From an uncultured Acetobacterium sp. (GTDB lineage: Bacteria > Bacillota > Clostridia > Eubacteriales > Eubacteriaceae), in assembly GCF_963664135.1 (NCBI RefSeq), contig NZ_OY760905.1:1762736-1826735 (forward strand): DNA of 64,000 bases, written 5' to 3'. The notes below the pieces were generated by a model. The model saw only the letters and a program-made list of their open reading frames with translations. It was not told the DNA's origin and did not search any database. Shown here piece after piece: positions 9,160 through 17,087 of the stretch. Each line of letters begins with the position of its first letter. Position 1 is the stretch's first letter. Both the position numbers and the translations under genes were made by a program.

Positions 9160-9320
9160 AATTGCGAAAGTGCCGTGAGCTTCGAGCCCAGTTTCGCACG
9201 AAACAATTTCTACACTGTACGGCGGACAGTTCGATGAACTGTTCGCCTACACGTTACGAAATTGTTTGTGGAAACTGCACCCAAAGCAACTGTTGTTCGA
9301 TGTTTTTAATTTCGCAAATT
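9160..9320 (+). repeat. Nested-hairpin intergenic repeat, copy A
   Basis: This copy occupies about half of the 338-base gap between divergent genes. Outer arms AATTGCGAA and TTCGCAAATT enclose CAGTTTC/GAAACTG, then AAACAATTT/AAATTGTTT, then GGCGGACAG/CTGTTCGCC, with an apical hairpin ACAGTTC-GAT-GAACTGT (9226-9242). The apical stem sequence differs from other copies (ACAGGC/GCCTGT) but still pairs. The rest of the gap holds A+T-rich sequence and the ribosome site of the following gene. Confidence 0.85.
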
Positions 9321-9354
9321 CCTATAATAAAAACACGTTGAAAGGAATAGCAAC

Positions 9355-10407
9355 TTGAAAAATAACAAACCAAAACAGACCAAAGCTAAAATTATAAAAA
9401 ATAAACCAAATGAGGAATTGGTCTCTACCCTCATAAAATATTTGAGTTTGGCTTTAGTTGGCGCAGTTATTTTAAATATTATTCTTAATCTTTTTCTGTT
9501 GCCAATTTTTGACTATAACCCCTGGTTAAATATGTTGTTCATTATTATACCCAACATTCTTGTGTTTATTAGTCTCTCCTATCTACTTCGAAAAAAATTA
9601 AGTTATCTTAAAACGCTGCAAAAAGGATCCGAACAAGTTGCTGAAGAAAATTTTGAAGCTTATATTCCCCTTCAGGGAAATAACGAGCTCACCGATATCG
9701 CCAACAATGTAAATCTGATTCATGATTTATATGAAGCAAAAAACAAGGCTGAAGCGCTTGCCAAGATGGAAAACCATCATATTATCACCTCAATATCAAA
9801 TAAAATACATGCCCCGCTGACTGGCATTATTGGTTATCTGGAGCGTATTCAAAACCCCGATGACCACGACTTTGCCAAAAAAGAAACCTATTTAAAAACA
9901 GCACTGCATAAAACCTATCAGGTTATCAACTTTATTGACGATCTTTTTGAGCATGCTTTTACCGATAATGGTAAAGGTTACTACCAGTTTAAAGTCTATA
10001 ACGGAAAACCCTTGATTCATCAACTGCTTGATTCTTGCAGTAAAGCCATTGAAGAAGCGGGATTTGATGTGGTACTGGAAAATTGCATCGAACGTGATTT
10101 CACCCTTTGGGTAGATCTGGAACAACTTCAACGAATTTTTGATTATCTGATCTCCAACATTATTAAATATGCCGACCCCGCCAAGCCAGTGGATTTTGGG
10201 CTGATTCTCAATAAAAACGAACTCTGTATTATTCTCCGTAATAAAACCATCAGTAACCCGGATAACTCAGGTAAAACCGTTATTGATGCCGAGGGTTCCA
10301 GTTTGGATTCCTGCCGAAAAATCATCACCCGTCACCAGGGTCGCATCGACTACTATCAACTTAACCAGTTATTCAAGGTGGAGCTGATCCTGCCGATCCA
10401 TCAATAA
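9355..10407 (+). CDS. Degenerate sensor histidine kinase-like membrane protein
   Basis: Two transmembrane segments (about 28-50 and 58-78), a HAMP-like stretch and a kinase core are visible. The H-box aligns well with SHEIRTPLNGIIGFLE but reads SNKIHAPLTGIIGYLE, so Asn149 replaces the phosphoacceptor His. An N-box-like segment (YLISNIIKYA) remains, but the DxGxG ATP-lid motif is missing. It is therefore probably a pseudokinase or a binding-only sensor. No response regulator is adjacent. The start is TTG at 9355 with AAAGGAA 8 bases upstream; a terminator follows. The family is clear; the function is not. Confidence 0.75.
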   Translation: MKNNKPKQTKAKIIKNKPNEELVSTLIKYLSLALVGAVILNIILNLFLLPIFDYNPWLNMLFIIIPNILVFISLSYLLRKKLSYLKTLQKGSEQVAEENFEAYIPLQGNNELTDIANNVNLIHDLYEAKNKAEALAKMENHHIITSISNKIHAPLTGIIGYLERIQNPDDHDFAKKETYLKTALHKTYQVINFIDDLFEHAFTDNGKGYYQFKVYNGKPLIHQLLDSCSKAIEEAGFDVVLENCIERDFTLWVDLEQLQRIFDYLISNIIKYADPAKPVDFGLILNKNELCIILRNKTISNPDNSGKTVIDAEGSSLDSCRKIITRHQGRIDYYQLNQLFKVELILPIHQ

Positions 10408-10420
10408 CATGTGTACTTCA

Positions 10421-10446
10421 GAACCCCAATCGGGGTTTTTTTATTT
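10421..10446 (+). terminator. Intrinsic terminator after the pseudokinase
   Basis: AACCCC-AATC-GGGGTT followed by a run of T, about 15 bases after the stop codon. Confidence 0.88.
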
Positions 10447-10584
10447 TTGTCAAAAAGTCTTAAGAATTTAGGTAACCTGATCTTCATATTTTACGCTTAT
10501 ACTTAAACTATCCGATCGATCCTATCAAAAGATCTCAATAAATTATAAATCGAGCCATCACTAAGTAAAATTAAATAAAGTGCT

Positions 10585-10648
10585 TGACAATCATCATTAC
10601 TTGTATTATTGTATCAAGTGGTTAATACAATAATACAAGTAATGATTG
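10585..10648 (+). promoter_or_regulatory. Promoter overlapped by a 24-base-pair palindromic operator
   Basis: TTGACA (10585-10590), a 17-base spacer and TATTGT (10608-10613) form a promoter reading towards the efflux operon. From 10588 to 10648 a near-perfect inverted repeat covers the spacer and -10: the left arm (10588-10614) pairs with the right arm (10625-10648) over 24 bases, with one 3-base bulge and a 10-base loop. The core TTGTATTATTGTAT itself contains a repeated TTGTAT/TTGTAT-like unit. This looks like a repressor operator (GntR/YtrA-like or TetR-like would fit), but no regulator gene is nearby. The remaining 10450-10584 sequence is A+T rich without features. Confidence 0.7.
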
Positions 10649-10699
10649 CAAGTAATTATTTTTTAAATTCCAATATCAAAAAGAAAAAAAGGAGAAGTT

Positions 10700-11617
10700 A
10701 TGAAGAAAAAAGGAATTATTCTATGTGTTGTGATTGGGGTCGCCCTACTCGTTGGTGGAGGTGCCTATGTTTATGCGAATTCCCAGAAAACGTCTGTTAT
10801 TTCAGTCAAAACATCCCCCCTGGCCAAGGCCACCCTTCAAAATACGATTTCGGCTACCGGCGTCGTTGAAAGTTATACCAAAGTCAAAGTCAGCGACACC
10901 AGCAATGACAACATTGAAAAACTCTATGTGTCCGTTGGTCAGGCCGTGGCTAAAGGCGACTGGTTATGCCAATTGTACAACAAAACGGATGATAGCTACA
11001 GCTATGTTAAAGCCTCAACCGGTGGAACGATTACGGCCGTTAATGCCGTTAAAGGGAACCCCGCCAATGGTGAGCTTTTTACCATTGAAGACACCAACGA
11101 CCTTAAAGTTCGCGGCAAGGTTAAAGAAGCTGATTTGAATCACATTCATGAAAACATGCCGGTGCTGGTAAAAGCTGATGCCACCGGGGATAAGGTATTC
11201 CCGGGTAATCTGACCAAAATAGCCCCAACTGCAATCAAAAGCGAGGCGACCACCACCGCAACCACCAACAAAGCAGAATTTGAAGTTGAGGTTGATCTTC
11301 CCAGTGATGCAACCGGATTAAAAATCGGGATGAATACCCGTTTAAGTATCGTCAGTGAAGAGCGTGCTGATGTTTTCTGTGTTCCTTTTGAAGCACTGGT
11401 TGTCGATAGTGCCGGTCAGTCCAGCATTTACATTGCTAAAGAAAACCCCGTCGAACAAGGATCTTTTACGGTTGAATCCATTCCCGTAACAACTGGTCTG
11501 GAAACTGATTCGTTAATTGAAATCGCCGGTGATCAACTCAGCGCCGGAATGTCAGTTATTACCCAACCACAAACCGTTTCGCCAGGTACGCTTGTTTCTG
11601 TGGAAGCTGGGGCATAA
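10700..11617 (+). CDS. Periplasmic adaptor (MacA/HlyD-like) of an ABC efflux system
   Basis: A 305-residue membrane-fusion protein. One N-terminal transmembrane segment (about 5-25) is followed by a biotinyl-lipoyl-like domain (SATGVVESYTKVKVS, SVGQAVAKGDWLCQL) and beta-barrel segments (KVREADLNHIHENMPV-like). In Gram-positive bacteria such adaptors work with MacB-type transporters to export peptides or drugs. It starts with a good GGAG site, is first in a three-gene operon, and its stop abuts the ATPase start. Confidence 0.85.
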   Translation: MKKKGIILCVVIGVALLVGGGAYVYANSQKTSVISVKTSPLAKATLQNTISATGVVESYTKVKVSDTSNDNIEKLYVSVGQAVAKGDWLCQLYNKTDDSYSYVKASTGGTITAVNAVKGNPANGELFTIEDTNDLKVRGKVKEADLNHIHENMPVLVKADATGDKVFPGNLTKIAPTAIKSEATTTATTNKAEFEVEVDLPSDATGLKIGMNTRLSIVSEERADVFCVPFEALVVDSAGQSSIYIAKENPVEQGSFTVESIPVTTGLETDSLIEIAGDQLSAGMSVITQPQTVSPGTLVSVEAGA

Positions 11618-12349
11618 ATGATGGGCAATAAAATTATCGAAATGCGCGGTATCGTCAAATCCTACTATCTGGGAACCCCCAATGAACTGGAAATTCTCCA
11701 TGGCATTGATCTCGACGTTTACGAGGGCGAATTTCTATCCATTGTCGGCGCTTCCGGTTCCGGCAAATCTACCTTAATGAATATCCTTGGCGCGTTGGAT
11801 CGTCCCACTAAAGGTCATTATTATCTGGATCATCTGCCCATGGAAAACGTCAAAGATGATGGTTTATCACAAATACGGAACAAAAAAATTGGCTTTGTCT
11901 TCCAAACCTTTAATCTCATTCCTCGTTCCACTGCCTTAAAAAACGTCGCCTTGCCAATGCTTTACGGTGGGGTATCCCGCAGTGAGCGGTCTCGGCGAGC
12001 TACCGAATTGCTTCAATTGGTCGAAATGGGCGGTCGCTCCCATCATCGCCCCAATGAATTATCCGGTGGTCAAAAACAGCGGGTAGCGATTGCCAGGGCC
12101 ATGGCCAACGACCCGGCGATTATTCTGGCCGATGAGCCCACCGGCGCACTAGACACCCATACCGGTCGTTTAGTGATGGATATCTTTCACCGGCTCCATC
12201 AGGAACAGGGCAAAACCATTATTCTGATTACGCATAATTCGGAGCTTGCCGAAGAAACCCAGCGAACCATTCGGCTTCGGGATGGTTCGATTGTCGAAAA
12301 CCGCAAAAATGGTCATTATCAGTTGGAGGGTTGCTATGAATCTGTTTGA
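11618..12349 (+). CDS. MacB-like ABC transporter ATPase
   Basis: The 243-residue ATPase carries Walker A GASGSGKST, Q-loop VFQTFNLIP, signature LSGGQKQRVAIARA and Walker B ILADEPTGALD, all canonical for the LolD/MacB type-VII group. It directly follows the adaptor stop, so translation is probably coupled; either of two adjacent ATGs (11618, 11621) could start it. Its last 14 bases overlap the permease gene. It would drive mechanotransmission to the FtsX-like permease rather than import. Confidence 0.92.
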   Translation: MMGNKIIEMRGIVKSYYLGTPNELEILHGIDLDVYEGEFLSIVGASGSGKSTLMNILGALDRPTKGHYYLDHLPMENVKDDGLSQIRNKKIGFVFQTFNLIPRSTALKNVALPMLYGGVSRSERSRRATELLQLVEMGGRSHHRPNELSGGQKQRVAIARAMANDPAIILADEPTGALDTHTGRLVMDIFHRLHQEQGKTIILITHNSELAEETQRTIRLRDGSIVENRKNGHYQLEGCYESV

Positions 12350-13586
12350 AAATATTCGCCTGGCGCTGGAAGGTTTAAGAGCGAACAAGATGCGGGCCCT
12401 GTTAACGATGCTGGGCATCATCATTGGGATCGCTTCAGTTATGGCCATCTCCACTTTGGGTTCGGCTATGACCGGCTCAGTCACAAAAACCATGGATAAA
12501 ATCGGGGGGAAAAATATTATTGTTTCCCTGTCACCCAAAAATTATGATACCCAGTCCACCCTTCAGGAAGGCGATTTGATCACTCAAGAAGAACTTAACG
12601 ATTTTAGAAGCACCTATACTGATCAGATCAAGGCCATCAGCTTTTCCACCGGGATGGGGTCGGGTCAACTTAACAGCGGATTCATACATAAAGACGTGAG
12701 CATTACTGGCGCCAGCCCTGATTATGGTCTGGTCAACAACATCAATCTGGTTCAGGGGCGCTTTATCAATGAACGGGATATCGATGGGACCCGAAATGTC
12801 ATCATCATTGATACCACCCTGCGAAACAGCTTGGTCGGTGTTGACGGTGATGTGATCGGTAAGGAAATCCAGGTGGATACCAAGTCCACCAATGAAACTT
12901 ACACCGTTATCGGTGTCTACGAAAAACTGGTGATTGATAACCCCTTGTTCTACATGGGCGATGACACCCGAATTGAATGCTTTATTCCCATTACCACCGC
13001 CAAATCCTTGAATCCGGATACGGCTAATCAGAATGGCTATGAGAACTTTACCATTATGGCCACTTCCAATACCGACTCAGCTGCCTTCGCCCTGACCACT
13101 AAGGATTATTTTGTTAAGGGGTTGGGCGCCTTATCCGACTATACTATTCAGGCAGAAAGCCTGGAAGCTATGGCCAGTGAAGCGACCGGCATGCTCGCCA
13201 CCTTATCTCTTGGCATCTCGGTTATTGCCGGAATTTCGCTGTTAGTCGGTGGGATTGGGGTGATGAACATCATGCTGGTCTCCGTCACCGAACGAACCAA
13301 AGAAATCGGTATCCGAAAGGCCCTTGGTGCTCGTAATTCAGCCATCCGTAGCCAGTTTATCATTGAGGCGATCATTATCTGCCTAATCGGCGGAATCATT
13401 GGCGTCGGACTTGGCTCCGCTCTGGGAATAATGGGTAGCACCTTGATGAAATTCCCGACGAATCCGCCATTTTTACCGATGATCATCGCACTCTGCTTTT
13501 CCATGGCCATTGGCGTCTTCTTTGGCTTTTATCCGGCCAATAAGGCTGCTAAACTGGATCCAATTGATGCGTTGCGATATGAGTAA
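12336..13586 (+). CDS. MacB/FtsX-type ABC permease
   Basis: This is the third gene of the efflux operon. An N-terminal transmembrane helix (GLRANKMRALLTMLGIIIGI) is followed by a large extracellular MacB-like domain (about 50-270) and three C-terminal helices carrying the FtsX motif TERTKEIGIRKALGA. The start at 12336 is chosen because GGAGGG lies 5 bases upstream and the protein then starts MNLFENIRLALE, the usual MacB N-terminus; the longer open frame lies inside the ATPase gene. The length of 416 residues is typical. Confidence 0.92.
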   Translation: MNLFENIRLALEGLRANKMRALLTMLGIIIGIASVMAISTLGSAMTGSVTKTMDKIGGKNIIVSLSPKNYDTQSTLQEGDLITQEELNDFRSTYTDQIKAISFSTGMGSGQLNSGFIHKDVSITGASPDYGLVNNINLVQGRFINERDIDGTRNVIIIDTTLRNSLVGVDGDVIGKEIQVDTKSTNETYTVIGVYEKLVIDNPLFYMGDDTRIECFIPITTAKSLNPDTANQNGYENFTIMATSNTDSAAFALTTKDYFVKGLGALSDYTIQAESLEAMASEATGMLATLSLGISVIAGISLLVGGIGVMNIMLVSVTERTKEIGIRKALGARNSAIRSQFIIEAIIICLIGGIIGVGLGSALGIMGSTLMKFPTNPPFLPMIIALCFSMAIGVFFGFYPANKAAKLDPIDALRYE

Positions 13587-13587
13587 G

Positions 13588-14280
13588 CTATTTCTTTTTT
13601 CGTTTCATGCTGCGAATCCGCACCTTCATCTCCAGATTCACCAGTCGTGATTCGGTGATTTTCTGCAAGGCTTTATTATAGGTAAACTCGTCAAGATCAT
13701 TGGCTTTCAGATAAATCATGGTCATCTCCGGAAAAGCCGTAAAGCAGCTGGTGATGGCCCAGGCAACTGCCATTTTCACATAATAGTTGTCGCAGCCAAT
13801 GGCATTGAAATTTCGAAACATTGGTTCCAGATAACGGTCTTCTACGAAATAGCTAATAAACATCACCACCCCAAAACGGATCTCATAAGCTTCTTTTGAC
13901 TGGAGGTATGGCTGTAAAAACTGCCATACCTCCTTTTTATGGTCTTTTGTGAATTTCAGACCCGTACAAAAGCTGTCGCAGATTGACCAGTTGTCAATCT
14001 TGGGGATATATGCTTTGATCAGCGTCAACCGCTCTGGCAGTTCCATACCGGCATAACCAATTACCATCCCCTGGAGCAGGGTTTCCTCAAAGCTGTCATC
14101 CCGGGCTGTTTTTAGATAGCTCTGCCAGTCGGCTTTGGCAATCTTTTTTCCAATCTTCCTAAGCGCTGGCAAGCGCACCCCTAAGATCGTATCCGTTCCC
14201 GGTGTCAAAGAACTGGAAAATTTCCGGTATTTTTCATCGGCCAAAGCCAGCAACTCATCTTTCAAAATATTTTGATTCAT
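13588..14280 (-). CDS. AlkD-like DNA alkylation repair protein
   Basis: A 230-residue all-helical protein with the family motifs RKFSSSLTPGTDTILGVRLPALRKIGK and NWSICDSFC. AlkD-type HEAT-repeat glycosylases remove bulky or cationic alkylated bases. It is convergent with the efflux operon (2-base gap) and lies downstream of cobU. An Arg/Lys-rich tail ends the protein. The family is clear; glycosylase activity is inferred. Confidence 0.88.
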   Translation of the reverse strand: MNQNILKDELLALADEKYRKFSSSLTPGTDTILGVRLPALRKIGKKIAKADWQSYLKTARDDSFEETLLQGMVIGYAGMELPERLTLIKAYIPKIDNWSICDSFCTGLKFTKDHKKEVWQFLQPYLQSKEAYEIRFGVVMFISYFVEDRYLEPMFRNFNAIGCDNYYVKMAVAWAITSCFTAFPEMTMIYLKANDLDEFTYNKALQKITESRLVNLEMKVRIRSMKRKKK

Positions 14281-14380
14281 CGTATTCTCTCCCTGTTATT
14301 TTACATCATTGCGACATTTATAAACATCGAATGGCACTTTCCTAAATTACTGTCAGCTAAAATAAAAGCCCTTCTCAGCA

Positions 14381-14397
14381 GGCAATCGTGGATTGCC
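14381..14397 (-). terminator. Possible hairpin ending the corrinoid operon
   Basis: GGCAATC-GTG-GATTGCC is a perfect 7-base-pair stem 24 bases after the cobU stop. A U-rich stretch appears only after a further 20 bases on the minus strand, so it is a weak terminator candidate. Confidence 0.35.
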
Positions 14398-14420
14398 GCC
14401 AAAAATAGGCTTGTCTGTTA

Positions 14421-14975
14421 TTATTTTAATTTCATTGGTAAGCCGGCAACCAGCAGATAGGCTTCGTCCGCCCGGCCAGCCACCAGCTGATTCATGCGCC
14501 CGGCAATGTCCCGAAAATAGCTACCCAGCTTGTAGGCTGGAACCAGACCCAAACCCACTTCGTTGGAGACAATAATCAGGATTTTATCCTGACAGACGTC
14601 CAGCAATTTCTCCACTTCCAACTTAATGGCAGCTTCGATTTCGCCCACCTTTTCCATGGTGCAGGTGTCATAATCCACTGGAAAGTCCAGCATATTATTG
14701 GTGGTCATCACCGTCAGACAGTCAAACAGGACAATCTCGGCATTTTGAAAAACAGGATTTTCCGTGATGGTCTGAAAATCTTTATACTGCTCAATGGTTC
14801 CCCAATGATCCGGACGCTGCGCCTGATGCTTGGCGATGCGGTCCTTCATTCCATCGTCAAAAGCGATCGCCGTGGCAATGTACGCCACTGGTTTATCTAA
14901 CTGATGGGCAATGTTTTCGGCATACGTACTTTTTCCGCTGCGAGCACCCCCGGTGACAAATATTAACTGACCCAT
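14421..14975 (-). CDS. cobU: Adenosylcobinamide kinase / guanylyltransferase
   Basis: CobU phosphorylates adenosylcobinamide and then forms adenosylcobinamide-GDP for nucleotide-loop assembly. The P-loop FVTGGARSGKS (about 5-15) and downstream motifs VAYIATA and EIVLFDCLTVMTTN match the family. The length of 184 residues is normal. It is the last gene of the long corrinoid operon, 2 bases after cobD. Its partner CobS is not in the window. Confidence 0.95.
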   Translation of the reverse strand: MGQLIFVTGGARSGKSTYAENIAHQLDKPVAYIATAIAFDDGMKDRIAKHQAQRPDHWGTIEQYKDFQTITENPVFQNAEIVLFDCLTVMTTNNMLDFPVDYDTCTMEKVGEIEAAIKLEVEKLLDVCQDKILIIVSNEVGLGLVPAYKLGSYFRDIAGRMNQLVAGRADEAYLLVAGLPMKLK

Positions 14976-14977
14976 TT

Positions 14978-16021
14978 CTAACTCCTCCAGTTTTTAAGAA
15001 ACATTAAAAGCTTCGTATTATCGGTTTCTTTTTTAATTGCAATGCGAAAATATGAATGGTCCAGGCCCATAAAATCTTCACAGGTTCGCAGGGACATGCC
15101 ATCTTTCTCCAAAGCATTCTGCAAATCCGCCACCGTTCCGGTTAACAACCGACAAAGATGAAAATCGGCCCCACTTGGGTAAACCTTAAGGGTTTTGATT
15201 TGACTTAAGGCGTTAAAAACCCGCAGGCGCTCCCCATGAATATAGGTTTTGCTCTTTTGGGCATAGTCTTTTTCATTATATACTTCGGTCGCTGCAATCA
15301 GCCCCAGGGCATTGATGGTCCAGGGCTCCTTAAAGCTTTCCATTTTTTTGATAATTGAGGCGACCCCAATCCCATAGCCAATTCGCAGCCCGGGCAGGGC
15401 ATAGAACTTCGTCAGGGATTTCAGGATAAATACCGATTGTTTTGTTTCCTTTATTAATGAAAGGCTGCCCGTTTCTTCAGAAAAATCCATGAAGGATTCA
15501 TCCAGAAACCAGGTGATTTCCGAAGACGAATGCTCTAACATTTCTCTGATAAAATCCTTAGCATAAACACGACCAGTGGGGTTATTGGGATTGCATAAAA
15601 ACACCGCCTGGGGCTTTTCGTTTTTGATGGCCGTCGCCAATGATTCTGGGTTAATCGTAAAATTATCTTCCTCGTTTAAGACATGATGGACTACCTCCCA
15701 GCCATAAAGCTTCAGTGCCCGCTCATATTCATTGAAGGTTGGCTGAACAATCAGCGCTTTTCCCGGCCCCATGCTTCGGGCAAAAAGATAGATCAGCTCA
15801 ATGGCCCCATTCCCGAGAATAATGTTGTCTGGTAGCACCGCCAGATCATCGGCAATCTTCTGAATCGCCGAAACACCGGTAATCTCTGGATATTTCACCA
15901 GCTCATCGATGCCTGCGATCAGTTTTTCCCGGATTCCCTCAGGAATTCCCAAAGGATTAATATTGACGCTGAAATCCAGCATTTTTTTATCTTTTCCTTG
16001 ATAGCCGCCGTGTTTATTCAT
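14978..16021 (-). CDS. cobD: L-threonine-O-3-phosphate decarboxylase (CobD)
   Basis: A PLP-dependent class I/II aminotransferase-fold enzyme that decarboxylates threonine phosphate to aminopropanol phosphate, the linker of cobalamin. It opens HGGYQGKDKKMLDFSVNINPLG, a CobD/HisC hallmark, and carries the PLP lysine in LKSLTKFYALPGLRIGYG. I chose the ATG at 16021 (347 residues), preceded by GGAG at 6 bases, over the ATG 12 bases upstream. Its substrate would come from the threonine kinase at 50675 in operon 2. Confidence 0.93.
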   Translation of the reverse strand: MNKHGGYQGKDKKMLDFSVNINPLGIPEGIREKLIAGIDELVKYPEITGVSAIQKIADDLAVLPDNIILGNGAIELIYLFARSMGPGKALIVQPTFNEYERALKLYGWEVVHHVLNEEDNFTINPESLATAIKNEKPQAVFLCNPNNPTGRVYAKDFIREMLEHSSSEITWFLDESFMDFSEETGSLSLIKETKQSVFILKSLTKFYALPGLRIGYGIGVASIIKKMESFKEPWTINALGLIAATEVYNEKDYAQKSKTYIHGERLRVFNALSQIKTLKVYPSGADFHLCRLLTGTVADLQNALEKDGMSLRTCEDFMGLDHSYFRIAIKKETDNTKLLMFLKNWRS

Positions 16022-16070
16022 CGCACACTCCATTTATTTTTTTGATTATCCTTTTCTCAAATCCGATGTT

Positions 16071-17087
16071 TTACTTAATCGTATAAATGAGAACTGCCAT
16101 TAAGGTACTAAAGATCATTACTACAACCTCACTGCCATACATAATGGTGATGGTTTCCCGGATATCCAGAATTTCCAGCGGCGTTTTCGCATCACCGATG
16201 GTGGGTTTTTCCAGAATTTCACCGAAATACTGGTTGGTTCCCCCGAGTTGTATCCCCAACAGGCCAGCAACCACCGATTCCGGATGCGCCGAGTTAGGAC
16301 TCTTGTGATTCAAGCGATCCCGCTTGAAGATGCGGCAGCCGTCATTAAACGTATATCCCAAAAACATCCCGGCAATCAACATAAAAACACTGCCGACTCT
16401 GGCCGGAATCAAATTGACCAGATCATCAAATTTTGCTGAGGCATAGCCAAAATCTTTATAGGGCTCCTGAACATATCCTACCATCGAGTCCAGGGTATTG
16501 GTGGCTTTATAAAGCATCACCAGCATCACCGGATTCAGCCAGGGTACCGGAATCAGCGCACCCAAGAGCATATAGAAAATCGGTGCCAAAACGCCATCAA
16601 TGGTATTTTCGGCGGTGGTCTCCACCGTCGCCCGAATGATCTCTTTTTCTTTGAGTTCTGAAGTATCCCGACCAACGAGATAACCCACCTGAACCCGGGA
16701 AACTTCAATATCGCCACCCATTAAAGCGGTCATCACTTTTTGCACTTCAACTGCCAGTGTTTTTGCTGCCAGCGAGGTTACAATCAGATAAAGGTTAAAG
16801 GCGATGTATAAATAGATGTTAATGCTGTACAATAACCATTGCAGACCAAAGACAATCGCGCCGGTCAGACCCAGAACTAAAAATAAAAGCAAAAATCCTT
16901 TTGCCTTGCGATGTTTTCCACGATTCAGTTTTTTATTTAAAAAGCCGATGGTTTTACCCATGGCAATGATGGGATGTGGCAGCCAGGGCGGATCCCCGAT
17001 GAGCCAATCCAGCAACACGCCAGCAAGGATGAGTAAAAACCAAAAGCCTCCCCCTAAACCTAGGGGAAGTCCTTCAATTAAATTCAC
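16071..17087 (-). CDS. cbiB: Adenosylcobinamide-phosphate synthase
   Basis: CbiB joins aminopropanol phosphate to adenosylcobyric acid at the membrane. The protein has 338 residues with several hydrophobic segments. It carries the family motifs LLDWLIGDPPWLPHPI near the N-terminus and VETTAENTIDGVLAPIFY in the middle. Its ATG overlaps the end of cbiP by 4 bases, indicating translational coupling within the operon. Confidence 0.95.
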   Translation of the reverse strand: MNLIEGLPLGLGGGFWFLLILAGVLLDWLIGDPPWLPHPIIAMGKTIGFLNKKLNRGKHRKAKGFLLLFLVLGLTGAIVFGLQWLLYSINIYLYIAFNLYLIVTSLAAKTLAVEVQKVMTALMGGDIEVSRVQVGYLVGRDTSELKEKEIIRATVETTAENTIDGVLAPIFYMLLGALIPVPWLNPVMLVMLYKATNTLDSMVGYVQEPYKDFGYASAKFDDLVNLIPARVGSVFMLIAGMFLGYTFNDGCRIFKRDRLNHKSPNSAHPESVVAGLLGIQLGGTNQYFGEILEKPTIGDAKTPLEILDIRETITIMYGSEVVVMIFSTLMAVLIYTIK

